This document shows, piece after piece, positions 48,414 through 58,252 of a DNA stretch of 64,000 bases. The stretch lies in contig NZ_JOIR01000031.1 in the NCBI RefSeq assembly GCF_000720115.1, forward strand, positions 1-64,000. The letters run 5' to 3'. The stretch's first letter is position 1. The number at the start of each line of letters is the position of its first letter. This stretch comes from Streptomyces sp. NRRL F-2580. Its GTDB lineage: Bacteria; Actinomycetota; Actinomycetes; Streptomycetales; Streptomycetaceae. A program made the position numbers and the translations under genes. Below the pieces are notes generated by a model, which saw only the letters and a program-made list of their open reading frames with translations, had not been told where the DNA came from and searched no databases.

Positions 48414-50501
48414 TCAGACGCCGATGTTCTTGCCGTCCTTGCGCCAGACCGAGACGACGGCCGGACGGACGATCTTGCCGGGGCCGTCGGGCCACACCGA
48501 CTGCGGCTTCTCGACGGACGCGCCGTCGATCTCGCCCGGGTGCTGGACGGACACCAGGACACGCTTGTCCTGGATGAGCGGGCCGCAGGTCTCGGCGCCG
48601 CGCGGGACGGTCAGGAACTGCTTCAGCTCACCGCGGCGGTCACCGGCCGTCGCGACGCCGAACAGGCCGTCGTGGGAGCCGAGCTGGTTGCCGTCCGTGG
48701 AGATCCACAGGTTGCCGTGCGGGTCGAAGGCCACGTTGTCCGGGCAGGAGATCGGGCTGACCTTGTCCTTCGGGAAGCCCGCGAAGTACGTCGCCGGGTC
48801 GTTGGGGTCACCCGCGACCAGGAAGAGCCGCCAGGCGAAGCCGTCACCGGCCGGGTCGTCGAAGTTCTCGGCGAGCTCCAGGATCTGGCCGTGCTTGTTC
48901 AGGTTGCGCGGGTTCGGCTCGGTCGCGCCTTCCTTGCCCGGCTTGCCCCGGTCGGTGTTGTTGGTGAGCGCGATGTAGACGCGGCCGGTGCGCGGGGAGG
49001 GCTCGACGTCCTCGGGGCGGTCCATCTTGGTGGCGCCCACCTTGTCGGCGGCCTGGCGCGTGAAGACGTACACCTCCTCGGCGGTCATGCCCTCGACGTG
49101 CGAGACGTTGCCGGTGGCCAGCTTGATCCAGACGCCGGAGCCGTCGAACTCGCCGTCGGAGGGGTGCTTGCCGGTGCCGTCGACCTCGGCGGCCGGGGAG
49201 TCGCCGGTGAGCTTGGCGACGTAGAGGGTGCCCTCGTCGAGCAGCGTGAGGTTGTGCTCCTTCGCCGCGCGCGAGGTGCCCTTCTTCATCTGCTTCGACG
49301 AGACGAACTTGTAGAAGTAGTCGAAGCGCTCGTCGTCGCCCATGTAGACGACCGGGCGGCCGTCCTCGGTCAGGCGGGGCTGCGCGGCCTCGTGCTTGAA
49401 GCGGCCCAGCGCGGTGCGCTTGCGCGGGACGGAGTGCGGGTCGTAGGGGTCCAGCTCGACGACCCAGCCGAAGCGGTGCGACTCGTTGGGCTCCTGCGCC
49501 ACGTCGAAGCGCTTGTCGAAGAGCTCCCACTTGCGCTCGGTGGCGCCGGCGGTCACGCCGTAGCGCTTCAGGCGGGCGGCGGCGGTCGGGTCGGTGACCT
49601 GGCCGGCGTTGCCGAAGTACTGGTTGAAGTTCTCCTCGCCGTGGAGGGTGGTGCCCCACGGGGTGGTGCCGCCGGCGCAGTTGTTGAGGGTGCCGAGCAC
49701 CTTGGTGCCGGTGGCGTCGACGGAGGTCTTCAGCAGGGCGCTGCCCGCGGCCGGACCGGTCAGCTTGAACTCGCTGGTGGCCGTCAGGCGGCGGTTGAGC
49801 TGGTGGCGGGTGACCGCGGTCAGCTTGCCGCTGCGGTGGTCCTCCTGGACGACGACCACGGACAGACCGTGTGCGGCCCAGGCGATCTCGACCTGCTCGC
49901 GGGTCGGCTTGGCCGGGTCGTAGCCCTTGAACATGAGGATCTCGTCCGTGTACTCGTGGTTGGCCACGAGCAGCTGCTGGCGCTCGTAGTCGCCACCGAG
50001 CGGGAGGAGGCTCAGGAAGTCGTTGTTGTAACCGAACTGACCGGCCTGCGCGGCGGCGGTCTGCTTGTCGGGGTTGAAGCCCGGAGCGCCCTTGAGGATC
50101 GGTTCGCCCCAGCGGATGACCACGTTCTGCTCGTGGCCCTCGGGGATGGTGACCTTGTCGTCGGTGTTGGGCGCGACGGCCTTGAAGCGCAGGCCGCGGG
50201 CGGCCTCGCCGCCCTTGCCGGCGCCGGCGGCCGCGGCCTCACCGGACGGGCTGGCGTTGGCGGTCTGCCCCGGGCCGCTGAGGGCCACGGCGGAGCCGGC
50301 GGCGGTGGCGACCGTCACGACGGCGGCGGAACGCAGCATCGAGCGGCGGGAGTACGCACGGGCTATGACGTCGCCTGCGTACTCGTTGTCGCTGGTGTTC
50401 GGCACCTCGTGGAAGCAGGCGTCGCCACAGCGGTAGCGACAGGTGAGAGCGGACCGGCCGCTCCCATGCGGGTTGCCGATGAGCGGCAGAAGCTTGCGCA
50501 C
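48414..50501 (-). CDS. PhoX-family (DUF839) secreted alkaline phosphatase
   Basis: A 695-residue protein; the GTG start at 50501 has GGAGGACACTC just upstream, preferred over the longer open frame. A Tat signal lies at residues ~52-80 (YSRRSMLRSAAVVTVATAAG) after an unusual 50-residue polar N-terminus with Cys. The mature region matches PhoX/DUF839: VIRWGEPILKGAPGFNPDKQ, NNDFLSLLPLGG, NHEYTDEILMFKGYDP, HRFGWVVELDPYDPHSVPRK, PEDVEPSPRTGRVYIALTNN and CPDNVAFDPHGNLWISTDG. PhoX enzymes are Ca2+ (and Fe3+)-dependent monoesterases acting outside the cell. A PHO box precedes it. Confidence 0.92.
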   Translation of the reverse strand: MRKLLPLIGNPHGSGRSALTCRYRCGDACFHEVPNTSDNEYAGDVIARAYSRRSMLRSAAVVTVATAAGSAVALSGPGQTANASPSGEAAAAGAGKGGEAARGLRFKAVAPNTDDKVTIPEGHEQNVVIRWGEPILKGAPGFNPDKQTAAAQAGQFGYNNDFLSLLPLGGDYERQQLLVANHEYTDEILMFKGYDPAKPTREQVEIAWAAHGLSVVVVQEDHRSGKLTAVTRHQLNRRLTATSEFKLTGPAAGSALLKTSVDATGTKVLGTLNNCAGGTTPWGTTLHGEENFNQYFGNAGQVTDPTAAARLKRYGVTAGATERKWELFDKRFDVAQEPNESHRFGWVVELDPYDPHSVPRKRTALGRFKHEAAQPRLTEDGRPVVYMGDDERFDYFYKFVSSKQMKKGTSRAAKEHNLTLLDEGTLYVAKLTGDSPAAEVDGTGKHPSDGEFDGSGVWIKLATGNVSHVEGMTAEEVYVFTRQAADKVGATKMDRPEDVEPSPRTGRVYIALTNNTDRGKPGKEGATEPNPRNLNKHGQILELAENFDDPAGDGFAWRLFLVAGDPNDPATYFAGFPKDKVSPISCPDNVAFDPHGNLWISTDGNQLGSHDGLFGVATAGDRRGELKQFLTVPRGAETCGPLIQDKRVLVSVQHPGEIDGASVEKPQSVWPDGPGKIVRPAVVSVWRKDGKNIGV

Positions 50502-50592
50502 GAGTGTCCTCCGAGTAGCTGCGTGGGCACCGACAACGTGTCGGAACAATCCAGCCGTGACGCTAGGCCCGGGTTGCGCCGAAGTGGCGGCG

Positions 50593-50614
50593 CGGGGATG
50601 AACGGTCGGTGAAC
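50593..50614 (-). promoter_or_regulatory. PHO box (PhoP binding direct repeats)
   Basis: On the minus strand, GTTCACCGACC (50614-50604) is followed directly by GTTCATCCCCG (50603-50593). These two 11-nt direct repeat units match the Streptomyces PhoP box (GTTCACC/GTTCATC), 92 bases upstream of the PhoX start. They suggest induction under phosphate limitation by PhoR/PhoP. Confidence 0.8.
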
Positions 50615-50795
50615 CCGGCACGTCGGAGCGGCAGTTCGAGCCCGGTGTGGGCGTGTTTGGAAGCCGGACGCCACGAAAGGCGACCCTGCCGAAGATCCAG
50701 CCGGGCGGCCGATAACCTTACGTGTCCACTCTGGGCAGGGATCAACCGCGCAGCACGGACAAATGACGCACGCACTCATGCGAAAGGCCTGGCCC

Positions 50796-52517
50796 ATGGG
50801 TATTCGGAGCTTGTTGCGCAAGGTGTTCGGACGGACTGAAGAACCCGTTCCGGAGACTACGGACGCCCCTTCGGCCGCTGTCCCCAACCAGGCGGAACGT
50901 ACGCCCCTGGACGTGGCCGCCGATCTGGTGGCGGCGTCCTTCGACAACCCCACTGTTCCTCCTCAGTCCGCTCCGCGGGACCGCGAGCCCGGGACCGTCC
51001 TCACGGCCCCCGCCCCGCCCGCGGACCCCACGGTCCCGGAAGCCCGCCGAGCACCCTCGCCTGCGGCGACGCCCGGCCCGGAATCCACCGGTTCGCCTGC
51101 GGCGACGCCCGGCCCGGAGACCACCCCGCATGCCGCGGAGGCCGACGCAACCGCACCGGAGGCGGACGCCCCCGCGACCGCGGAGCCCGAGCCGGCGGCA
51201 GCCGAGGCCGCCGCCGCGCAGCCGGAGGCAGAAGCAGAGGCCGCACCGGCGGCCGAGCCGGAGCCGCAGATCGCCGAGGCCGCTGAGCCGGAGCCGGACG
51301 CCCCCGCGGCTGCGGAGCAGCCCGAGGCCGAGCCCGAGGCGGCTGCCGCCGAGGCCGACGACGCCGCCGCCGAGCAGCCCGCGGCTGACAGCGAGCCCGA
51401 GGCGGAGCAGGCGGCAGCCGAAGCCACCGCCCCGGAGGCGGAGCCGCTGGCCGCCGAGGCCGACGTACCCGCGCCCGAGGCGCAGGACGAGCCGCCGGCC
51501 GCGGAGACCACCACGCCGGAGGCGGACGCCCCCGCCGCTGCGGAGCAGCCCGAGGCCGAGGTGGCCGCCGCCGAGGCCGGCGTAGCCGCGCCGGAGGCGG
51601 AGCCCCTGGACGCAGCGGTCGCGGCGGAGCCCGACACCGCGCCGCAGGCGCAGGACGAGCCTGCGGCAGCCGAGGCCACCGCGCCGGAGGCGGAGCAGCC
51701 CGTGGCTGACACCGCGCCCGAGGCGGAGGCCGAGGCGGAGGCCGAGGCGGAGGCCGAGCCGGTGGCCGAGGCGGAGGCCGAGCCGGTGGCCGCCGAGGCC
51801 GGCGCAGCCGAGCCGCAGGGGGACGAGGTCGAGGGGGCCACCCCGGAGGCCGCCCAGACGGCCGCGCACGCGCCGGCCGCCGTACGGCGTCGGGCGCCCG
51901 GGATCGCCGGCCCCTACAAGGCCGCCGGCCAGGTGCTCCGCGGCCAGGGCAAGGCCGGCGCGCGGGCCAAGGTGTACCTCGTCCTGGACCGGTCCGGGTC
52001 GATGCGCGGCTTCTACAAGGACGGCAGCGCGCAGTACCTCGCCGACCACGCCCTCGCCCTCGCCGCGCACCTCGACGACGAGGCGACCGTGCACACCGTG
52101 TTCTTCTCCACGGAGGTGGACGGCACCGCCGACCTGGCCCTCGACTCCCACGACGCGGGCTGGGTCGAGGCCCGCCACGCCGAGCTCGGCCGGATGGGCC
52201 GCACCAGCTACCACGTGGCCGTCGAGGCCGTCGTCGAGCGCTACCAGAAGGACGGCGGCGAGGGCCCGGCCCTGGTCGTCTTCCAGACCGACGGCGCGCC
52301 CGACAACCGCCAGCCCGCCCGGCAGGCGATCACGGACGCCGCCGCCACCGCGCCCGGCATCCACTGGCAGTTCGTCGCGTTCGGCGAGCACGACAACAAG
52401 GCCTTCGACTTCCTGCGCAAGCTGGACGCCGAGAACGCCGGCTTCTTCCACGCCGGCCCGGCCCCCGCGGAGCTGACCTCCGCCGCCCTGCTCAAGGGCA
52501 TCCTCGACCGGTTCTAG
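50796..52517 (+). CDS. VWA-domain protein with long Ala/Glu/Pro-rich tract
   Basis: A 573-residue protein; ATG 50796 (AAAGGCC upstream) is preferred to ATG 50763. The short basic N-terminus [16 protein letters not shown] is followed by ~270 residues of degenerate EAE/PEAE/AAAEA repeats (residues ~90-355), surely extended or disordered. The C-terminal ~210 residues are a von Willebrand A domain of TerF/TerY type: [20 protein letters not shown] (MIDAS DxSxS), [12 protein letters not shown] and [19 protein letters not shown]. Such proteins appear with TerD-type stress systems, but no ter gene is seen here. There is no signal peptide. Confidence 0.88.
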   Translation: MGIRSLLRKVFGRTEEPVPETTDAPSAAVPNQAERTPLDVAADLVAASFDNPTVPPQSAPRDREPGTVLTAPAPPADPTVPEARRAPSPAATPGPESTGSPAATPGPETTPHAAEADATAPEADAPATAEPEPAAAEAAAAQPEAEAEAAPAAEPEPQIAEAAEPEPDAPAAAEQPEAEPEAAAAEADDAAAEQPAADSEPEAEQAAAEATAPEAEPLAAEADVPAPEAQDEPPAAETTTPEADAPAAAEQPEAEVAAAEAGVAAPEAEPLDAAVAAEPDTAPQAQDEPAAAEATAPEAEQPVADTAPEAEAEAEAEAEAEPVAEAEAEPVAAEAGAAEPQGDEVEGATPEAAQTAAHAPAAVRRRAPGIAGPYKAAGQVLRGQGKAGARAKVYLVLDRSGSMRGFYKDGSAQYLADHALALAAHLDDEATVHTVFFSTEVDGTADLALDSHDAGWVEARHAELGRMGRTSYHVAVEAVVERYQKDGGEGPALVVFQTDGAPDNRQPARQAITDAAATAPGIHWQFVAFGEHDNKAFDFLRKLDAENAGFFHAGPAPAELTSAALLKGILDRF

Positions 52518-52526
52518 TACCCGGCC

Positions 52527-52571
52527 GTACGCAGCCAAGGCTGTACGCAGGCAAGTCCCGTACGCAGGCAA
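52527..52571 (+). repeat. Three near-copies of GTACGCAGGCAA
   Basis: GTACGCAGCCAA (52527-52538), GTACGCAGGCAA (52543-52554) and GTACGCAGGCAA (52560-52571) stand 16-17 bases apart in the trailer of the VWA gene, immediately before its terminator. Confidence 0.8.
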
Positions 52572-52612
52572 AAGGCGGCGCCCCCTCCCGCGAGGAGAGG
52601 GGGCGCCGCCTT
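52572..52612. terminator. Bidirectional terminator between VWA gene and aspS
   Basis: A 16-bp perfect stem AAGGCGGCGCCCCCTC / GAGGGGGCGCCGCCTT with a 9-nt loop between convergent genes. Confidence 0.92.
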
Positions 52613-52628
52613 CGGAGTACCAGCGGGT

Positions 52629-54452
52629 TCAGCCCCGCGGGGACCCGGCGTCCGGGACGACCGCGTCCGAGACCGGCCGCTCCGCCGCCTTCGTCTCGAC
52701 CGGCTTGCGCAGCGCGATGTTCAGCTCGCGCAGACGGGCCTCCTCCAGGACCGTCGGCGCGCCCATCATCAGGTCCTGCGCGTTGCCGTTCAGCGGGAAG
52801 GCGATCGTCTCGCGGATGTTCGGCTCGTCGGCCAGCAGCATCACGATGCGGTCGACGCCCGGGGCGATGCCACCGTGCGGCGGGGCGCCGAGGCGGAACG
52901 CGCGCAGCATGCCGGCGAACTCGCGCTCGACGGTCTCCGCCTCGTAGCCGGCGATCTCGAAGGCCTTCAGCATGACCTCGGGCTCGTGGTTGCGGATGGC
53001 GCCGGAGGACAGCTCGATGCCGTTGCAGACGATGTCGTACTGCCACGCCAGGATGTCGAGCGGGTCCTTCTCCTCCAGGTCCTTCATGCCGCCCTGGGGC
53101 ATGGAGAAGGGGTTGTGCGAGAAGTCGATCTTGCCGGTCTCCTCGTCCTTCTCGTACATCGGGAAGTCGACGATCCAGCAGAAGCGGAAGACGTTCTCCT
53201 CGAACTGGCCCGCGCGCTTGGCCGCCTCGACCCGAACGCCGGACATGATCTTGGAGACCTCGTCGAAGTCGCCCGCGCCGAAGAACACCGCGTGGCCGGG
53301 GGCCAGGCCCAGGCGCTCGGTGAGGACCTTGACGTTCTCCTCGGTGAGGAACTTGGCGATCGGGCCGGTCAGGGCGCCGTCCTCGCCGACGCGGACCCAG
53401 GCGAGGCCCTTGGCGCCCAGCGAGATCGCGTACTCGCCGAGGCCGTCGAAGAACTTGCGCGGCTGCGCGGCGGTGTCCGGGACGGCCAGCGCGCGCACGT
53501 GCTTGCCGGCGAACGCCTTGAACTCCGAGCCCTCGAACACGTCGGTGATGTCGACGAGCTCCAGCTTGGCGCGCAGGTCGGGCTTGTCGTTGCCGTACTT
53601 CAGCATCGACTCGCGGAACGGGATCCGCGGGAACGGCGAGGTGACCTCGCGGCCGTTGCCGAACTCGGTGAAGAGCTCGGTCATCAGGCGCTCGATCGGC
53701 TGGAAGACGTCCTCCTGCTCGACGAAGGACATCTCCACGTCGAGCTGGTAGAACTCGCCCGGCGAGCGGTCGGCGCGGGCGTCCTCGTCGCGGAAGCAGG
53801 GCGCGATCTGGAAGTAGCGGTCGAAGCCGGAGATCATCAGCAGCTGCTTGAACTGCTGCGGAGCCTGCGGCAGGGCGTAGAACTTGCCCGGGTTCAGGCG
53901 GGACGGCACGACGAAGTCACGGGCGCCCTCGGGGGAGGTCGCGGTGAGGATCGGCGTCGCCATCTCGTTGAAGCCGAGGGCCACCATCTTGGAGCGGATG
54001 GAGGCGATGACCGCCGAGCGCAGCATGATGTTGCGGTGCATGCGCTCGCGGCGCAGGTCGAGGAAGCGGTACTCCAGGCGCCGCTCCTCGTTCACACCGT
54101 CGTCGGTGTTGATCGTGAACGGCAGCGGGGCGGCCGCGCCGAGCACCTCGACCTCGGCGACCTCGATCTCGATCTCGCCGGTCGGCAGCTCGGGGTTGAC
54201 GTTGTCCGCGCCGCGGGAGACGACCTTGCCGTCGATGCGGACGACGGTCTCCTTGGAGACGCTGCTGAGCGCCTCGTTCGCGGCGGTGCCGGGCCGGGCG
54301 ACGAGCTGCGTGATGCCGTAGTGGTCCCGCAGATCGATGAAGAGGATGCCGCCCAGGTCTCGACGGTTGTGCAGCCAGCCGCTCAGCCGGACGTCGGCGG
54401 CGACGTCAGAAGCGCGGAGCTCGCCGCAGGTGTGGGACCTGTACCGATGCAT
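52629..54452 (-). CDS. aspS: Aspartyl-tRNA synthetase
   Basis: A 607-residue class IIb synthetase with an ATG at 54452. Visible are the N-terminal OB fold ([20 protein letters not shown]), the flipping loop region, motif 1/2 ([33 protein letters not shown]) and motif 3 ([20 protein letters not shown]). The bacterial-type GAD insertion lies at ~290-410. It charges tRNA-Asp, and possibly tRNA-Asn if a GatCAB system is present. This is a core housekeeping gene, divergent from the SpoIIE phosphatase. Confidence 0.97.
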   Translation of the reverse strand: MHRYRSHTCGELRASDVAADVRLSGWLHNRRDLGGILFIDLRDHYGITQLVARPGTAANEALSSVSKETVVRIDGKVVSRGADNVNPELPTGEIEIEVAEVEVLGAAAPLPFTINTDDGVNEERRLEYRFLDLRRERMHRNIMLRSAVIASIRSKMVALGFNEMATPILTATSPEGARDFVVPSRLNPGKFYALPQAPQQFKQLLMISGFDRYFQIAPCFRDEDARADRSPGEFYQLDVEMSFVEQEDVFQPIERLMTELFTEFGNGREVTSPFPRIPFRESMLKYGNDKPDLRAKLELVDITDVFEGSEFKAFAGKHVRALAVPDTAAQPRKFFDGLGEYAISLGAKGLAWVRVGEDGALTGPIAKFLTEENVKVLTERLGLAPGHAVFFGAGDFDEVSKIMSGVRVEAAKRAGQFEENVFRFCWIVDFPMYEKDEETGKIDFSHNPFSMPQGGMKDLEEKDPLDILAWQYDIVCNGIELSSGAIRNHEPEVMLKAFEIAGYEAETVEREFAGMLRAFRLGAPPHGGIAPGVDRIVMLLADEPNIRETIAFPLNGNAQDLMMGAPTVLEEARLRELNIALRKPVETKAAERPVSDAVVPDAGSPRG

Positions 54453-54589
54453 CAGTCATCCAGTTCTACGCGATACCAGGGTGGATTCAACCGTCCCAAG
54501 GTTACCGTCCGGGAGGGTGACGGGTCGGGCACTCCCTCCAGCCTGCGCAAATGCGTCCGGCCGTCCCTCCTGACAGGCACTTGACGGAG

Positions 54590-56869
54590 ATGACCTGTAA
54601 AGATGGCCGGGTGCGCACCGAGGACGTCCTGGCCGCCATCGCGACGGGCCTGTGGCGGTGGGACAACGCCTCCGGGACGGTCACCCTCGACGGTGAGGCC
54701 GCCCGGCTCCTCGGGCTGCCCGCCGAGCCCGTGGTGCTGCCGGAGGTCTCCGTACGGTCCCGTTTCCACCCGGTGGACTGGAACGAGATCAACGGGATCG
54801 TGAACCTGGCGGTCGCCGAGGGCACCCTCGCCGAGGCCCGGCTGCGGATCATGGACGTGGACGGGCGGGTCCTGCGGACCGTCCGCAGCCGCTCCAAACC
54901 GCTGGAGAGCCGCTCCGCCGAGGGGCGCGTGGACTACGAGCTGATCGGCACCATCCAGGAGATCGCCGAGCCGCAGCCCGGCACCACGGCCGCCCACACC
55001 CCCATCACGGGCGACTGGCGGCGTTCCCGCGAGGCCTTCCTGCTGGACGCGGGGCGCGCGCTGGCGGAGGCCCGGTCCACGGCCGAGGTGCTGCGGGTCG
55101 CGGCCTCGCTGTCCATGCCGGGGTTCAGCCCGGACGGGCTGGCCGTCTTCGGTGTGGCCGGGGACCGGCTGTCGATCATCGGGCACCACGGGCACGATCC
55201 GGGGGACGAGGAACCCTTCACGGACATGCTGCTGGAGACGGACTACCCGGCCGCGGAGGTCGTCCGTACCGGCCGGGCGATCTACCTGGCCACGCCGGAG
55301 GACTACAAACGGCGGTTCCCGGCCACCTGGCCGCTCGCCCAGCGCTTCGACCGGGTGTCCTGGGCCTTCCTGCCACTGACCGTGGCCGGGCGGACCATGG
55401 GCGCCTGGATGGCCGCCTTCAAGCACCCGGCGTCGTTCTCGCCCGACGAGCGGTCCGTCCTGACGACCGTGGCCCGGATGCTGGCCCAGGCGCTCCAGCG
55501 CGCCGGAGTGGCCGAATCCGAGCGGGAGCTTACGACCGGACTGCAGCGGTCGATGATGCCGCAGCTCGGCCCCGAGATCCCCGGCATGCAGATCGCCGCG
55601 CGGTACGTCCCGACCGGCGGTGGGCTCCAGGTGGGCGGCGACTGGTACGACATGATCCCCCTGCCCTCGGGCCGGTTCGCGCTGGTCATCGGCGACGTGC
55701 AGGGCCACGACGTGCGGGCGGCCGGGCTGATGGGCCAGCTGCGGATCGCCGTCCGGGCGTACGCGTCCGAGGGGCACCGGCCGGACGCGGTGCTCTCCCG
55801 TGCCTCCCGCTTCCTGGCCGGTCTGTGCGCCTCGCAGGAGTCCGATCCGTACGAGGCCGCGGGCACCGGCATGGGCTCGGGACCGGCCGCCGAGGTGGAC
55901 GCGGACTTCCAGAGCCCGCGGTTCGCGACCTGCCTGTACGTGGAGTGCGACCCGAAGACCGGGATGCTGGAGGTGGCCCGCGCCGGCCACCCCGACCCCG
56001 CGATCCGGATGACGGACGGCACCGTGCTGATGCGCCCCACCGCGGGCGGGCTCCCCCTCGGGATCGTCCCCGACACCGACTACCCCACCACCCGGTTCAC
56101 CCTGGAACCCGGCGAGACGATGATGCTGTGCACCGACGGGCTCATCGAGACCGGCGGGCACGACCTGGACACGGGCTGGGCGCGGCTGCGCGCGGTCCTG
56201 GAGGCCGACACCCACGGGGCCGTCGGCGCGCGGGAACCGGAGGGCCCGGGCGCCGGACGCTTCGAGCCCCCGCACCTCGAACGGCTGGCCGACCTGCTGG
56301 TCCAGGCCGTGCACGGGCCGTCCTCGCACCACACCACGGGCCCGCTGGCCGACCGCCGCGAGGACGACATAGCCGTGGTGCTGCTGTGCCGCGAGGGCGA
56401 GGGCGAGGGCGACGGCTGTGCCTGTGGCACCCCGCCGGCGCACCCGGCCCGCCCGGCGCGCCGCACGGTGCTGACGGTGGCCCAGGACGAACCGGAACGG
56501 ATCGCGGGCGCCCGCCGCCAGGTCCGCGAGCTGCTGCACGACTGGGCCGACGCCGACCAGGTGGACTCGGCGGTGCTGATGGTCTCCGAGATCGTGACGA
56601 ACGTACTGCTGCACACGGACGGCGACGCGCTGCTGGTGGCGGAGGCGGTGGGCGAACTGGGCGCCCGCCGGCTGCGCGTGGAGGTCGCGGACGGGAGCGA
56701 CGAGCTCCCGCACAAGCGGCACCCGGGCGAGATGTCCTCCAGCGGCCGCGGGGTGCTGCTGATGGAGATGCTCGCCGACACGTGGGGCGTGGACCCGCAG
56801 GGCGAGGGCAAGTCGATCTGGTTCGAGCTGCACGAGCAGTCGAAGACGGGCCCCGACCAGGCGCCGTGA
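54590..56869 (+). CDS. SpoIIE-type phosphatase with PAS/GAF and HATPase anti-sigma domain
   Basis: About 759 residues. The start is uncertain (ATG 54551, ATG 54590 or GTG 54611); none has an ideal ribosome binding site. The order is a PAS-like module (~1-130, GLWRWDNASGTVTLDGEAAR), GAF (~165-305), SpoIIE PP2C (~330-560) and a C-terminal HspA/RsbW-type ATPase. The SpoIIE part shows LTTGLQRSMMPQLGPEIPGM, VGGDWYDMIPLPSGRFALVI and DDIAVVLLCRE; the ATPase shows VLMVSEIVTNVLLHTDGDAL and SGRGVLLMEMLADTWGV. Such proteins set partner-switching control of sigma factors in development and stress. It is probably cytosolic. Confidence 0.9.
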   Translation: MTCKDGRVRTEDVLAAIATGLWRWDNASGTVTLDGEAARLLGLPAEPVVLPEVSVRSRFHPVDWNEINGIVNLAVAEGTLAEARLRIMDVDGRVLRTVRSRSKPLESRSAEGRVDYELIGTIQEIAEPQPGTTAAHTPITGDWRRSREAFLLDAGRALAEARSTAEVLRVAASLSMPGFSPDGLAVFGVAGDRLSIIGHHGHDPGDEEPFTDMLLETDYPAAEVVRTGRAIYLATPEDYKRRFPATWPLAQRFDRVSWAFLPLTVAGRTMGAWMAAFKHPASFSPDERSVLTTVARMLAQALQRAGVAESERELTTGLQRSMMPQLGPEIPGMQIAARYVPTGGGLQVGGDWYDMIPLPSGRFALVIGDVQGHDVRAAGLMGQLRIAVRAYASEGHRPDAVLSRASRFLAGLCASQESDPYEAAGTGMGSGPAAEVDADFQSPRFATCLYVECDPKTGMLEVARAGHPDPAIRMTDGTVLMRPTAGGLPLGIVPDTDYPTTRFTLEPGETMMLCTDGLIETGGHDLDTGWARLRAVLEADTHGAVGAREPEGPGAGRFEPPHLERLADLLVQAVHGPSSHHTTGPLADRREDDIAVVLLCREGEGEGDGCACGTPPAHPARPARRTVLTVAQDEPERIAGARRQVRELLHDWADADQVDSAVLMVSEIVTNVLLHTDGDALLVAEAVGELGARRLRVEVADGSDELPHKRHPGEMSSSGRGVLLMEMLADTWGVDPQGEGKSIWFELHEQSKTGPDQAP

Positions 56870-56894
56870 GCCCGGCGGACGCCGCGTGGGGCGG

Positions 56895-56919
56895 GACGGG
56901 CTCCCGGCCGGAGCCCGTC
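56895..56919. terminator. Terminator between SpoIIE and pirin genes
   Basis: A 10-bp perfect stem GACGGGCTCC / GGAGCCCGTC with a 5-nt loop between convergent genes. Confidence 0.75.
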
Positions 56920-56927
56920 GGGGCCGG

Positions 56928-57920
56928 TCAGTCCTCCGCGTTGCCGGCGCCGCGGTGGCCGAGCCCGGTGCGCGCGGTGGTGGGGATGCGGCCCAGCCGG
57001 CCGGCCTGGAAGTCGTCGAAGGCCTGCTGGAGTTCGTGCTGGCTGTTCATGACGAACGGACCGTAGTGCGCCATCGGCTCCCGGATCGGACGGCCGCCGA
57101 GGAGCACGATCTCCAGGTCCGGGGCGTTGGAGTCCTGGGACTCGTCCGCCCGCACCGTGAGGGAGCCGCCCTCGCCGAAGACGGCCGTCTGCCCGGTGCG
57201 GACGGGCCGGCGGTCCTCGCCGACGGACCCGCGTCCGGCCATGACGTACGCCAGGGCGTTGAAGTCCTCGCGCCACGGCAGGGTGATCTGCGCGCCCGGC
57301 GAGACGGTCGCGTGGATCATCGTGATCGGGGTGTGGGTGATGCCCGGGCCCTGGTGGCCGTCGAGCTCACCGGCGATCACGCGCAGCAGGGAGCCGCCGT
57401 CCGGGGTGGTCAGCAGCTGGACCTGGCCGCCGCCGATGTCCTGGTAGCGCGGGGGCATCATCTTGTCGGATGCCGGGAGGTTCACCCACAGCTGGAGGCC
57501 GTGGAAGAGCCCGCCGGACACGACGAGGGACTCCGGCGGGGCCTCGATGTGCAGGAGGCCCGATCCGGCGGTCATCCACTGGGTGTCGCCGCCGTTGATG
57601 ACTCCGCCGCCGCCGTTGCTGTCCTGGTGGACGAAGGTTCCGTCGATCAGGTACGTGACGGTCTCGAAGCCGCGGTGCGGGTGCCAGGGGGTGCCCTTGG
57701 GCTCTCCCGGCGCGTACTCCACCTCGCCCATCTGGTCCATCATGATGAACGGGTCGAGGTACTGGTAGTTGATCCCGGCGAAGGCGCGGCGCACCGGGAA
57801 TCCCTCGCCCTCGAACCCACCGGGAGCGGAGACGACGGCCAGCACCTTGCGCGGGACGGCGGCCTGCGGCTCGGCCACTCGCGGAAGGGTCAACGGGTTC
57901 TCAACAGTCACTGCGGGCAT
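56928..57920 (-). CDS. Pirin family protein
   Basis: A 330-residue bicupin; the ATG at 57920 follows AAGGAGGTCCTGACC. Metal-binding motifs of the N-terminal cupin are visible: PHRGFETVTYLIDGTFVHQD (two His and Glu region) and GLLHIEAPP, with the pirin family IMMDQMGEVEYAPGEPKGTP. Pirins are iron-binding proteins, some with quercetinase-like dioxygenase activity. The C-terminal cupin region ends LGGRPIREPMAHYGPFVMNS. Function in this strain is unknown. Confidence 0.93.
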   Translation of the reverse strand: MPAVTVENPLTLPRVAEPQAAVPRKVLAVVSAPGGFEGEGFPVRRAFAGINYQYLDPFIMMDQMGEVEYAPGEPKGTPWHPHRGFETVTYLIDGTFVHQDSNGGGGVINGGDTQWMTAGSGLLHIEAPPESLVVSGGLFHGLQLWVNLPASDKMMPPRYQDIGGGQVQLLTTPDGGSLLRVIAGELDGHQGPGITHTPITMIHATVSPGAQITLPWREDFNALAYVMAGRGSVGEDRRPVRTGQTAVFGEGGSLTVRADESQDSNAPDLEIVLLGGRPIREPMAHYGPFVMNSQHELQQAFDDFQAGRLGRIPTTARTGLGHRGAGNAED

Positions 57921-57990
57921 GGTCAGGACCTCCTTATGCTTCGAGTTTAGTTGAAACTCGAACTTTCTGCCACACCTCGCAGAACAGAAG

Positions 57991-58018
57991 CGGCCCCGGG
58001 GGAATTCCCCCGGGGCCG
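57991..58018. terminator. Terminator hairpin
   Basis: A 12-bp perfect stem CGGCCCCGGGGG / CCCCCGGGGCCG with an AATT loop, upstream of pirin and at the end of the minus-strand SseB unit. Confidence 0.75.
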
Positions 58019-58037
58019 CGAGTGGTCCGACCTGCGG

Positions 58038-58250
58038 TTACGGCGTGACGACGACCGAGTCGACCGGCGAGAGTGCCCTGAGCGCCCCGCCCAGCCCCTC
58101 CTCCAGCGTGCGCGTGCACGGCTCGACGAACCGGGGGTTGTCACCTTCCGGGCGCAGCAGGTCCCGCAGCGGGCGCACCCGGCCCGGTAGCTCCCGGCCG
58201 ACCCCGCCCCGCCACCGGCCGAAAAACGTCCAGCCGTCCGCAGCAATGGC
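58038..58250 (-). pseudogene. Coding-like remnant directly downstream of the SseB gene
   Basis: The minus strand reads without a stop for 70 codons up to TAA 58038-58040, with strong GC3 bias. It includes DGWTFFGRW, RVRPLRDLLRPEGDNPRFVE and CTRTLEEGLGGALRALSPVD then SVVVTP. No good start codon or ribosome binding site exists (only an internal GTG that would give 46 residues). The frame begins inside the SseB gene's last codons, so it may be the 3' end of a gene whose 5' part was lost, or a small unrecognised protein. The family is not recognised. Confidence 0.35.
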
Positions 58251-58252
58251 GT

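Noticed and set aside
54452..56833. 793-codon minus-strand open frame opposite the SpoIIE gene
   Set aside because: Its composition (Gly, Arg, His, Val, Gln rich, no domain) is typical of a high-GC antisense shadow; the plus strand has all SpoIIE and ATPase motifs.
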